From: Eubacteriaceae bacterium
GTDB taxonomy: Bacteria; Bacillota; Clostridia; Lachnospirales; Lachnospiraceae
Direction: 5' to 3'
Assembly (NCBI GenBank): GCA_902363805.1
Contig: CABJBF010000004.1
Span: 124,001-188,000 of the forward strand
Length of the DNA stretch: 64,000 nt
Shown here: in pieces, positions 43,149 through 51,803 of the stretch
Numbering within the stretch: position 1 is the stretch's first letter
How the letters are laid out: the number at the start of each line of letters is the position of its first letter
Translations under genes and position numbers: made by a program
The notes under the pieces: model-generated
Told to the model about the DNA's origin: nothing
The model's database searches: none
What the model saw: the letters and a program-made list of their open reading frames with translations, nothing else

Positions 43149-43907
43149 ATGTTTGGATTAAAAAAAGATAAGAAACTGGAAGCACAAGTGTTTGTTGACT
43201 ATGAACATTGGTATTATGCATATAGAAATAAGTTTCAGATGAAGCCTAATATTGAAGAGTGGATTGAAGAACTAAAACAGGAATATAATGTTACAAGTTT
43301 ATATGTTTTTGGGGATTTTTCAAAATACAATATAGGAAATGATTTAGAAAGATTAAAAGGAATTACTAAGAATATTATACATACAGCCAGCGATAAAGAA
43401 GGCGTTGATAAAGATTTTACGGATGTGATTATTTTAGATGCGATTTATAGAAGTGCTGCAAAAAAGGACAAAACTAAAGTATATGTTTTATTTACAGGGG
43501 ATGCGCATTTTACTAAAGTTGCAGAGTATTTAAAAGAAATAGGTAAAAAAGTTATTATTTATGGGGTTAAATATTCATTTAGTAATAAGTTAAAATCAGT
43601 TGCAACAAGTTATGTTGAGATGCCAAGACAGTCTCAGGAAAAACATCATTATAATGAACTTATTTTAAATAGTTTATATAAACAGAAACAGAAGAACCGT
43701 TCAGTTGTTACATATTGGAAGACTATACAATGTGTAGCGGATTACAATAAAGTTCCTAAGGATAAAGTAAGGATTGCTGTTGATGGTTTGATAAAACAAA
43801 AATATTTATATAAGGAAGATAAGAAATTTAAGAGAGGAAAAGTTGTTTCCATATTAAAGGCAGATTGGGATAAGATTTCAAATGATGGCATTTGGGAGAA
43901 GGAATAA
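43149..43907 (+). CDS. NYN-domain (PIN-like) ribonuclease
   Basis: A 252-residue soluble protein. The NYN/PIN-like domain (about 10-155) shows the acidic cluster expected of a metal-dependent nuclease: VFVDYEHWYYAY (Asp17), DKDFTDVIILDAIYRSA, and LFTGDAHFTKVAEYLKEIGK (Asp in TGDxHF). A C-terminal part (about 175-252; RVAVDGLIKQKYLYKEDKKF-like) resembles a winged helix. Related LabA/NYN proteins act in RNA processing. AGGAGGAAG precedes ATG. It has its own consensus promoter and a folded leader and lies upstream of the tyrS T-box, about 80 nt away. Confidence 0.8.
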   Translation: MFGLKKDKKLEAQVFVDYEHWYYAYRNKFQMKPNIEEWIEELKQEYNVTSLYVFGDFSKYNIGNDLERLKGITKNIIHTASDKEGVDKDFTDVIILDAIYRSAAKKDKTKVYVLFTGDAHFTKVAEYLKEIGKKVIIYGVKYSFSNKLKSVATSYVEMPRQSQEKHHYNELILNSLYKQKQKNRSVVTYWKTIQCVADYNKVPKDKVRIAVDGLIKQKYLYKEDKKFKRGKVVSILKADWDKISNDGIWEKE

Positions 43908-43984
43908 TAAATATTTAATAAAAAACAGTTGATTTTTTTGCTACAAAAAGTTAGTATAGAAAAAGATTAATTATTTATAAGACG

Positions 43985-44234
43985 TTGAGAGGAAGAAGTA
44001 ACTTAATTGTACTTGCAAGAGAGTAGTCGGTTGGTGCGAGACTATGAAGTATATTTTGTGAAATACATCCTGGAGTTACAACCTGAAAAGAAATGAGTAG
44101 GGAACGTCGGGAGCGCCCGTTATAGCGCAAGAGTGTGTTTGCACTCGTAGAGGAAGATTTCGCGAGGAATTTTTATTTAGAGGTGGTACCGCAGTTAATG
44201 CCCTCTGTATCGTAAGATGCAGAGGGATTTTTTA
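43985..44234 (+). promoter_or_regulatory. Tyrosine T-box riboswitch with terminator
   Basis: It controls tyrS by sensing uncharged tRNA-Tyr. The T-box word AGGTGGTACCGC is at 44181-44192. The specifier is UAC at 44064-44066 in the GAAAUACAUCC context of stem I, which reads as Tyr. The terminator CCCTCTGTATC-GTAA-GATGCAGAGGG is followed by T6 (44201-44233). When uncharged tRNA binds, the antiterminator involving the T-box word replaces this hairpin. The tyrS start codon is a further 200 nt downstream. Confidence 0.95.
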
Positions 44235-44435
44235 ATGTAGGGCAAGGTCATGTTTATGAATCCAAGCTTAAAAAATGCAATTTTAATTTTCGCAAATAAT
44301 TAGAAAATTGCATATCGGTATCAAAAATTAATAAGTACCTTAATAACTTGAAACACTTATAAAGAAATTTAATAAAGGTTAATTTAAGCCTGCAAATAAA
44401 TAGGCAAGGCTAAATTGAAGAAAGGAAAAAAAGAG

Positions 44436-45659
44436 ATGACAATTTATGATGAATTAGTAGCACGTGGTCTTATAGCACAGGTTACAGATGAAGAAGAAAT
44501 TAAAGAGTTAATTAACACAGGAAAAGCAACATTTTATATTGGATTTGATCCTACAGCTGATTCACTTCATGTAGGTCATTTTATGGCTTTATGTCTTATG
44601 AAGAGATTACAGATGGCAGGAAACAGACCTGTTGTATTACTTGGTGGTGGAACAGGATACATTGGTGATCCTTCAGGACGTAATGATTTACGTCAGATGC
44701 TTACACCTGAAACAATTGAACATAACTGTGAATGCTTTAAAAAGCAGATGGAAAGATTTATTGATTTTGGAGAAGGTGGAGCTATTGCAGTAAACAATGC
44801 TGATTGGTTATTAAAACTTAACTACATTGATGTATTACGTGAAGTAGGACCATGTTTCTCAGTTAACAATATGCTTCGTGCAGAATGCTACAAGCAGAGA
44901 ATGGAAAAAGGTTTAACATTCCTTGAATTTAACTATATGATTATGCAGTCATATGACTTTTATCATTTATTTAAAGAATATGGATGTAACATGCAGTTTG
45001 GTGGAGATGATCAGTGGTCAAATATGTTAGGTGGTACAGAATTAATCCGTCGTAAACTTGGAAAAGATGCTTATGCCATGACAATTACACTTCTTATGAA
45101 TTCAGAAGGAAAGAAAATGGGTAAGACAGCTAACGGAGCAGTATGGCTTGACGCTAATAAAACATCTCCATTTGAATTTTACCAGTACTGGAGAAATGTA
45201 GGAGATAAAGACGTATTAAAATGTATCCGTATGTTAACATTCCTTCCACTTGAAGAAATTGATAAGATGGATGAATGGGAAGGAAGCCAGTTAAATAAAG
45301 CAAAAGAAATTCTTGCATTCGAACTTACAAAGATGGTTCATGGTGAAGAAGAAGCAAAGAAAGCTGAAGAAGCATCAAAGGCATTATTTGCAGGTGGTGG
45401 AGATGATTCAAATATGCCAACATCTACAATTACACATGACCAGTTAACAGATGGTGGAATTGGAATAATGGATTTAATGGTAACTTGTGGATTAGCAGGT
45501 ACAAAGAGTGAGGCAAGAAGACTTGTACAGCAGGGTGGTGTATCTGTTAATGATGAGAAAGTTACAGATATAGGTTTTGTTGTTACAGAATCAATGTTAA
45601 AAGATGGAGCTAAGATTAAAAAGGGTAAGAAGAAATTCCATAAGGCAATTATGGACTAA
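44436..45659 (+). CDS. tyrS: Tyrosyl-tRNA synthetase
   Basis: A class I synthetase charging tRNA-Tyr. About 407 residues: the HIGH-type motif HVGH at 45-48, GGGTGYIGDPSGR near 70-82, the KMSKS-type motif KMGKT at 227-231, the tyrosine-site QFGGDDQW near 187, and a C-terminal S4 RNA-binding domain (SEARRLVQQGGVSVND, from about 345). The ATG at 44436 is used; a TTG 21 nt earlier is in frame but lies upstream of the AAAGGAAA site. Preceded by the Tyr T-box. A strong terminator follows. Confidence 0.96.
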   Translation: MTIYDELVARGLIAQVTDEEEIKELINTGKATFYIGFDPTADSLHVGHFMALCLMKRLQMAGNRPVVLLGGGTGYIGDPSGRNDLRQMLTPETIEHNCECFKKQMERFIDFGEGGAIAVNNADWLLKLNYIDVLREVGPCFSVNNMLRAECYKQRMEKGLTFLEFNYMIMQSYDFYHLFKEYGCNMQFGGDDQWSNMLGGTELIRRKLGKDAYAMTITLLMNSEGKKMGKTANGAVWLDANKTSPFEFYQYWRNVGDKDVLKCIRMLTFLPLEEIDKMDEWEGSQLNKAKEILAFELTKMVHGEEEAKKAEEASKALFAGGGDDSNMPTSTITHDQLTDGGIGIMDLMVTCGLAGTKSEARRLVQQGGVSVNDEKVTDIGFVVTESMLKDGAKIKKGKKKFHKAIMD

Positions 45660-45692
45660 GCTTTAATTCAGAATCGATAATACAAAAAGTAG

Positions 45693-45758
45693 AACACTTA
45701 TTACATTCTAAGTAATTATGGTAAGAAATTTTCATAGAATGTAATAAGTGTTTTTTTA
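45693..45758 (+). terminator. Terminator after tyrS
   Basis: An 18-bp perfect stem, AACACTTATTACATTCTA/TAGAATGTAATAAGTGTT, with a 24-nt loop, then T7. It ends only a few bases before the next gene's start, so the weak ribosome binding site of that gene (TTTAGG) borders the T-run. Confidence 0.9.
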
Positions 45759-45767
45759 GGTATGTTT

Positions 45768-47507
45768 ATGAACGAAAAAATAGAAAATATATTGAATGTT
45801 GCTTTGGAAGCTAATATTCAGGAATTAGATAAATGCCGGGAACTATCAGCAGGTTTTAATCCAATAGATAACTCCTGGGATTTAATTATAAGGTTCACGG
45901 GAACTCCGGATTTTTTAGAGAAATATAATGGAATACAATATGAAATATTGTCAAATAATTTTGCGATATTATCTGTGCGAAAAGAAACTATTGATAAACT
46001 TGCTGAGGATGACAGTGTTATTTATATTGAAAAAGCAAAACCGTTATATTTTGCAGTTATAAATAACAGAAGTGAAGCATGTGTTACAAATGCACAGAAT
46101 CAGTTTGGTATATATGGAGAAGGGGTGATTATTGCAGTAATAGACAGTGGAATAGATTATGCAAATTCAGCATTTATAGATGAATTTGGGAAAACTAGAA
46201 TTATTGAGATTTGGGATCAGACAATAGGGAATGGTGAAAATACATACGGTTTTAACAGAGGAACATTTTATACGGATAGTCAGATAAATGCAGCAATAAA
46301 TGCGCCGGATTTTAGAGAAAGATATGAAATTGTACCATCAAGAGATTATTCAGGACATGGAACTCATGTAGCAGGTATTGCTGCAGGAAATTTTGCAAAC
46401 GATAAAAGAAATAATATCGGAATAGCAACTAAAAGCAAATTGTTAATTGTTAAATTGGCGACACCGAGAGAAAATTCGTTTCCGACAACAATAGAACTTA
46501 TGGAGGCAATTGATTATGTGACAAGGAAAGCAGAAGAGCTGCAAATGCCGATTGTTATAAATTTAAGCTTTGGAAATAACTATGGTTCTCATGATGGCAC
46601 ATCATTGCTTGAAACATATATTAACGAGATATCTGCAAAGGAAAGAATATCCGTTGTAATAGGTTCAGGAAACGAAGGAAATGCGGGGGGACATACAAGT
46701 GGAAAAATCGATACAGGTGAAACAGAAAATATAGAATTTGCAGTATCAAATTATCAAAATTCCCTTAATTTGCAAATATGGAAGTCTTATGCAGATATAT
46801 TTGAAATAGAATTAATTTCACCAACAGGCGAAAGTACCGGAATTTTTACTGATGCAAATGAAGTTATGAAATATAATATCTCTTCAGATAGAACAAGGTT
46901 GATGGTATATTATGGAACACCTAAACCTTATAGCATATATCAGGAGGTATATGTTCAATTCGTGCCTGAAGATATGTATATTCAGTCAGGTATTTGGACT
47001 GTGAGGATAACATCAGTTAAATCAGTGTTAGGAGCGTATAATATGTGGTTGCCTGTTGAGGCTTCATTAGGGACAAATACAAGGTTTTTAAATCCTATAC
47101 CTGACACTACGTTGACAATTCCATCAACTGCTTCTAAAGCAATTACTGTAGGAGCGTATGATAGTAACAGGCAGACATATGCAGACTTTTCAGGAAGAGG
47201 ATTTACAAGAGAAACAAATCAAATTAAGCCAGATATTGTAGCACCGGGAGTAGATATAATATCGGCGGCAGTTGGCGGAGGACTTTCATCAAAAAGTGGA
47301 ACATCAATGGCAACGCCATTTGTTTCAGGAGCAGCAGCGTTGCTTATGGAATGGGGAATAATTAATGGAAATGACAGATATTTGTATGGAGAAAAACTTA
47401 AGGCTTATCTGATAAGAGGAGCAAGAAAAATAGATGGATTTAAAAAATGGCCAAATCCTATGATGGGATGGGGAGCATTATGTATTAGAAGTAGTATACC
47501 GAAATAA
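45768..47507 (+). CDS. Subtilisin-family (S8) protease, Csp-like
   Basis: About 579 residues, without signal peptide. An N-terminal prodomain-like part (about 1-95) is followed by the subtilase domain with an intact triad: Asp126 (IAVIDSGID), His197 (GHGTHVAGIAAG) and Ser513 (SGTSMATPFVSG), and the oxyanion Asn in VVIGSGNEGN. An insert of about 130 residues (about 310-440; IEFAVSNYQNSLNLQIWKSY) between Asn and Ser looks like the jelly-roll domain of Csp germination proteases. ATG 45768 is preferred over 45762 for spacing to AGG. In spore formers Csp proteases activate SleC; no sleC lies nearby. Confidence 0.8.
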   Translation: MNEKIENILNVALEANIQELDKCRELSAGFNPIDNSWDLIIRFTGTPDFLEKYNGIQYEILSNNFAILSVRKETIDKLAEDDSVIYIEKAKPLYFAVINNRSEACVTNAQNQFGIYGEGVIIAVIDSGIDYANSAFIDEFGKTRIIEIWDQTIGNGENTYGFNRGTFYTDSQINAAINAPDFRERYEIVPSRDYSGHGTHVAGIAAGNFANDKRNNIGIATKSKLLIVKLATPRENSFPTTIELMEAIDYVTRKAEELQMPIVINLSFGNNYGSHDGTSLLETYINEISAKERISVVIGSGNEGNAGGHTSGKIDTGETENIEFAVSNYQNSLNLQIWKSYADIFEIELISPTGESTGIFTDANEVMKYNISSDRTRLMVYYGTPKPYSIYQEVYVQFVPEDMYIQSGIWTVRITSVKSVLGAYNMWLPVEASLGTNTRFLNPIPDTTLTIPSTASKAITVGAYDSNRQTYADFSGRGFTRETNQIKPDIVAPGVDIISAAVGGGLSSKSGTSMATPFVSGAAALLMEWGIINGNDRYLYGEKLKAYLIRGARKIDGFKKWPNPMMGWGALCIRSSIPK

Positions 47508-47847
47508 AATTAAACAAAATAGAAATTTAAATGATATTAAAGATAAATCATAAAAGATACAAATGATAGGCTTGAAAAGATATTATTTTGGCTTATAGAC
47601 ATAAACAGATTAAAGGCAAAAATGAAATAATTTTAATAGTTTGTTTTGCCTTAAATAATGCGATATTGTATCTATAAGGTAATTAAATTTTTAATTAGAA
47701 AACTATGGACTTTATAGACATATAATGGTATAGTTGTTTAGTTATACGCGTATGATAACTTATTTTATTAAATAAATTGTTGTATAAATAGAATAAAAAA
47801 GATACGATTTTAAATATTATAAACATACATTTGGAGGAAATGCTAAG
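47508..47847. other. Gene-free spacer
   Basis: About 340 nt with no supported frame. AAGGCAAAA (47613-47621) pairs with TTTTGCCTT (47644-47652) around a 22-nt AT-rich loop, but a T-run is missing on the plus strand, so terminator function is doubtful. The DegV promoter presumably lies in the last 150 nt. Confidence 0.35.
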
Positions 47848-48720
47848 ATGTTGAAAAAGACAGGAATTTTAACTGACAGTCATAGTGGAATCACACAACA
47901 GGAAGCTAAAGAACTTGGTATATATGTGTTACCAATGCCGTTTTATATTAATGAAGAATGTCATTATGAAGGCAAGGATATAAGTAGAGATGAATTTATA
48001 GAATATCTGAAAAATGATGGTAATGTAAGCACATCGCAGCCATCACCGGAATCTGTAATGAATATGTGGGATGATATTTTAAAAGAATGTGAAGAAATAG
48101 TATATATTCCTATAAGTAGTGGTTTAAGTGGTTCGTGTTCAACAGCAATGGCAATGTCACAGGATGATGATTATGAAGGTAAGGTTTTTGTAGTTGATAA
48201 TGGCAGAGTATCGACGCCGATGAAGCAGTCAGTATTAGATGCAATTGAATTATTAAACAGTGGCTGTGATGCAAGAGAAATAAAGGAAAGACTTGAAGAT
48301 GCAAAAGGAAAAATGGGAATTTTTGTTGCTGTAGATGATTTGAAATATTTAAAGAAAGGTGGAAGAATTTCATCGAGTGTAGCGCTTGTAGGTGGAATGC
48401 TTAAAGTAAAACCAATATTAAAATTTGATATAGGAACATTGGAATCTTTTAAAAACTGTCGAGGATTACATAAAGCAAAAGAGGCAATGATAGAAGAAGT
48501 AAAAAGAATTGTTACAACAGACTATGCAGAAGACTTTGAAAAAGGAAATGTACATATTTTAGCAGCATCAAGTGCTGATGAAGAAGAAACAAAGAAGTGG
48601 GTTAATGAAATACAGGAAGCTTTCCCTGGAATAAAAGTGTTATGGGATTATTTACCAATGGGAATAACATGTCATATTGGACCGGGAGGACTTGGAATAG
48701 GATATTCAGTAAGACCATAA
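47848..48720 (+). CDS. DegV-family fatty-acid-binding protein
   Basis: A 290-residue soluble protein of the DegV/FakB family, which binds a fatty acid for phosphorylation by FakA. Family marks: ILTDSHSGITQQEAKELGIYVLPMP at the start, DGNVSTSQPSPESVM, YIPISSGLSGSCSTAMAMS, VVDNGRVSTPMKQSVLDAI, and DDLKYLKKGGRISSSVALVGGMLKVKPIL, with the usual Ser/Thr and Arg at the lipid site. GGAGG precedes ATG. The cognate FakA kinase is not in the window. A terminator follows at 48765. Confidence 0.92.
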   Translation: MLKKTGILTDSHSGITQQEAKELGIYVLPMPFYINEECHYEGKDISRDEFIEYLKNDGNVSTSQPSPESVMNMWDDILKECEEIVYIPISSGLSGSCSTAMAMSQDDDYEGKVFVVDNGRVSTPMKQSVLDAIELLNSGCDAREIKERLEDAKGKMGIFVAVDDLKYLKKGGRISSSVALVGGMLKVKPILKFDIGTLESFKNCRGLHKAKEAMIEEVKRIVTTDYAEDFEKGNVHILAASSADEEETKKWVNEIQEAFPGIKVLWDYLPMGITCHIGPGGLGIGYSVRP

Positions 48721-48764
48721 ATTTATAGTTTATTGTGTGAATTTTAAAGATAATATGTGTTGAG

Positions 48765-48832
48765 AAGCAGGTATTAACTATATAGGTATAATTAGAAAAT
48801 TCCTATATATGTTAAGACCTGCTTTTATTTTA
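48765..48832 (+). terminator. Terminator after the DegV gene
   Basis: AAGCAGGT...TTAAC..ATATAGG pairs with CCTATATATGTTAA..ACCTGCTTTT, ending in T-rich sequence. The arm contains the word GGTATTAACT also seen in the palindromic element at 59015-59133. Confidence 0.7.
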
Positions 48833-48964
48833 TTTAAATTAACTTAAAGAATTATTAAATATAAGAAAGAAATTTGCTGTCGGATTAAACAAAAGGCATA
48901 TAATTAAAAAAGCATGAATGATATAAAAAATATGGTCAAAAATAAGTAGAAAAGGAGAAGAAAA

Positions 48965-51118
48965 ATGAAAGATAAAATTTTTGGCGTATTACAGCGAGTA
49001 GGAAGATCATTTATGCTTCCAATAGCAATTCTACCGGTTGCAGGTTTATTGCTTGGACTTGGTAGTTCATTTACGAATGAAACAATGTTAAAGACATACG
49101 GACTTTGGAATGTAATGGGACCGGGAACATTATTTAATGCTATATTTCGGGTTATGAGTGATGCCGGGAATATAGTATTTGCTAATCTGCCTATTATATT
49201 TGCAATGGGCGTTGCCATTGGTATGGCTAAGAAAGAAAAAGAAGTTGCTGCATTGGCAGCAGCAATAGCATTTTTTATAATGCATGCATCAATTGGCGCA
49301 ATGATAACAATTAACGGCGGAGCAGAAAAAATGTTAGAAGGTGCTACAGCTGATGTTGTGGGCATAACTTCTCTTCAGATGGGAGTTTTTGGTGGTATTA
49401 TTGTAGGATTAGGCGTTGCAACTTTGCATAACAAATTTTACAAAATACAGTTGCCACAGGTTTTATCCTTTTTTGGAGGAACAAGATTTGTACCAATCAT
49501 AAGCTCTTTAGTTTATACATTAGTAGGTATTGTAATGTTCTTTATCTGGCCTGCAGTTCAAAGCGGAATATATTCTGTTGGCAATTTGGTACTTAATTCA
49601 GGATATGCAGGAACCTGGGTGTATGGATTTATGGAAAGATTATTGATTCCATTTGGTCTTCATCATGTATTTTATCTTCCGTTCTGGCAGACAGGTGTTG
49701 GTGGAACAATGGAAGTTGGAGGACAGCTAATAGAAGGTGCTCAAAATATATTTTTTGCACAGCTTGCTGATCCTACAGTTACTGAATTTTCAGTTTCAGC
49801 GACAAGATTTATGTCAGGAAAATTTCCTCTTATGATTTTTGGGCTTCCGGGTGCTGCACTTGCAATGTATAAAACGGCAAAACCAGAGAAAAAGAAAGAA
49901 GTTGAAGGACTTTTATTATCAGCTGCGCTTACATCCATGATTACCGGAATTACAGAGCCGTTAGAATTCACATTCCTTTTTGTTGCACCTTTACTTTATG
50001 GCATACATTGTGTATTTGCGGGACTTGCATATATGCTTATGCATGTATTTAAAGTTGGTGTAGGGATGACTTTTTCAGGCGGTCTTATTGATATGTTTCT
50101 TTTTGGTATAATGCAGGGAAATGCAAAGACAAACTGGATATGGATTGTTATAGTAGGTGTGGTATATTTTATTGTCTATTATCTGTTGTTTAGTTTTTTA
50201 ATAAATAAACTTGATTTAAAAACACCGGGAAGAGATAATAGTGATGAAGTTAAATTATATAGAAGAAGTGATGTCGAAGCAAAGAAAAAAGGTGAAGCTA
50301 AAGCAGATAATGTAAATTCGTCAGATGAATTATCAGAAATGATTTGCAAAGGACTAGGTGGAAAGAAAAATATATCAGATGTAGATTGTTGTGCCACAAG
50401 ACTTAGATGTACGGTTTATAAAGCAGAATTAGTAAATGATTCATTACTAAAAAATACAGGAGCGTCAGGGGTTGTCCATAAAGGAAATGGTGTGCAGATT
50501 ATTTATGGACCAAGAGTAACAGTTATTAAATCTAATTTTGAGGATTATCTGGAAACAGCCCCTAATATAGAGTATAATAAAAAAGATAATGCCGTTAATA
50601 ATGAAGACAAAGAAGATGATATTTTTAATGAAGATAAAGACAAAAAGAAAATAGTTAAATCAATTGTAATTTCAAGTCCTATTACAGGAATATCTGCAAA
50701 TTTGGATACAGCAGCAGATGAAGCATTTGCAAGTAGAATGATGGGAGATGGCGCGATAGTCACTCCGACAGATGAAATTGTTGTGGCACCTGATGATGGA
50801 GAAATTATATTTGTATTTGATACTAAACATGCAGTAGGGTTTACAACTAAAGATGGAATAAGTATGATTATTCACATTGGAATTGATACTGTAAAATTAG
50901 GCGGACAGGGATTTAGCGTATTAGTAAATGCAGGTGACAAAATGAAAAAAGGTGATACAATAATGAAACTTGATTTAGAATATTTAAAACAAAATGCACC
51001 ATCAGTTGCTTCACCTGTTATATGTACTGAATTAGCTGACAATCAGAAAATCAGATTAGTTGCAGAAGGAAAAATAAATGCAGGCGAAGAGTTATTTGCA
51101 ATTGATTTTTATGAGTAA
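48965..51118 (+). CDS. ptsG: PTS glucose-family EIICBA permease
   Basis: A 717-residue sugar phosphotransferase permease holding all three domains in one chain. EIIC (about 1-420, roughly ten membrane segments; PFGLHHVFYLPFWQTGVGG, ITGITEPLEFTFLFVAPLLY) is followed by EIIB (about 440-530; phospho-Cys476 in DCCATRLRCTV) and EIIA (about 560-717; phospho-His637 in IIHIGIDTVKLGG). The sequence suggests glucose, with N-acetylglucosamine possible. A low-complexity Asp/Glu/Lys linker (about 540-562) joins EIIB and EIIA. GGAGAAG precedes ATG. No antiterminator (RAT) site was recognised upstream. Confidence 0.88.
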   Translation: MKDKIFGVLQRVGRSFMLPIAILPVAGLLLGLGSSFTNETMLKTYGLWNVMGPGTLFNAIFRVMSDAGNIVFANLPIIFAMGVAIGMAKKEKEVAALAAAIAFFIMHASIGAMITINGGAEKMLEGATADVVGITSLQMGVFGGIIVGLGVATLHNKFYKIQLPQVLSFFGGTRFVPIISSLVYTLVGIVMFFIWPAVQSGIYSVGNLVLNSGYAGTWVYGFMERLLIPFGLHHVFYLPFWQTGVGGTMEVGGQLIEGAQNIFFAQLADPTVTEFSVSATRFMSGKFPLMIFGLPGAALAMYKTAKPEKKKEVEGLLLSAALTSMITGITEPLEFTFLFVAPLLYGIHCVFAGLAYMLMHVFKVGVGMTFSGGLIDMFLFGIMQGNAKTNWIWIVIVGVVYFIVYYLLFSFLINKLDLKTPGRDNSDEVKLYRRSDVEAKKKGEAKADNVNSSDELSEMICKGLGGKKNISDVDCCATRLRCTVYKAELVNDSLLKNTGASGVVHKGNGVQIIYGPRVTVIKSNFEDYLETAPNIEYNKKDNAVNNEDKEDDIFNEDKDKKKIVKSIVISSPITGISANLDTAADEAFASRMMGDGAIVTPTDEIVVAPDDGEIIFVFDTKHAVGFTTKDGISMIIHIGIDTVKLGGQGFSVLVNAGDKMKKGDTIMKLDLEYLKQNAPSVASPVICTELADNQKIRLVAEGKINAGEELFAIDFYE

Positions 51119-51188
51119 AATACGAATGTATTAAGATATGTATAGATATGCATATTTACAAAAATACAATTGGAGAATTATATAAATT

Positions 51189-51803
51189 ATGAGAACAATA
51201 CTTTATGCTTTATTTGGATATATTTCAGGTAGTGTTTTATATGCTAAAAATTTTATGAAATTATTTAATAAAGAAGAATTAATTGAAGAAAGTAAAGATA
51301 AGAATCCGGGAACAGCAAATGCATTTATGTACGGAGGAATGACTTGTGGAATCATGACACTTATATGTGAACTTTTAAAGGGAATTGTACCGGTACACAT
51401 GTATATAAATGGAGCAACACCACAGGAAATGGGAATAATTCCGCTAGCAATTGTTTTAACTATGCCTGTTGTTGGCCATGTGTGTTCTATGTTTGACAAT
51501 TTCCATGGAGGAAAAGGAATTGCCGTAACATTTGGATGCCTGTTAGGGCTAGCACCTGATATAAAGGCTGTAATTATTTTGGCATTATTTTTTATATTTT
51601 ACTCACTAATATTTAGAGTAATTCCACATTTTTACAGAACAATAGTTACTTATGTGAGTACATTGGCGGGACTATTCATATTAAATGAAAATCAGGCAGT
51701 GAATGTTGGATTTTTATTTATTACATTAGTTGTGTTAGTAAGACTACATCAAAGTACAGAAGTTAGAGAAAAGTTAAGGATTAAATTATTATGGATGCGT
51801 TAA
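51189..51803 (+). CDS. plsY: PlsY-like glycerol-3-phosphate acyltransferase
   Basis: PlsY acylates glycerol-3-phosphate using acyl phosphate, the first step of phospholipid synthesis. It has 204 residues and about five to six membrane segments. The three family loops are visible: SGSVLYAKN near 14, DKNPGTANAFMYGG near 37 (in place of the usual NPGATNVLR), and FHGGKGIAVTFG near 108; also ELLKGIVPV. The altered second loop marks a divergent subfamily seen in some clostridia, so acyl phosphate use is inferred. The stop overlaps the next gene by 13 nt. Confidence 0.8.
   Translation: MRTILYALFGYISGSVLYAKNFMKLFNKEELIEESKDKNPGTANAFMYGGMTCGIMTLICELLKGIVPVHMYINGATPQEMGIIPLAIVLTMPVVGHVCSMFDNFHGGKGIAVTFGCLLGLAPDIKAVIILALFFIFYSLIFRVIPHFYRTIVTYVSTLAGLFILNENQAVNVGFLFITLVVLVRLHQSTEVREKLRIKLLWMR

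Noticed and set aside
47613..47652. Terminator after the S8 protease gene
   Set aside because: Nine-base arms with a 22-nt loop and no T-run on the plus strand; kept only as a remark in the spacer entry.
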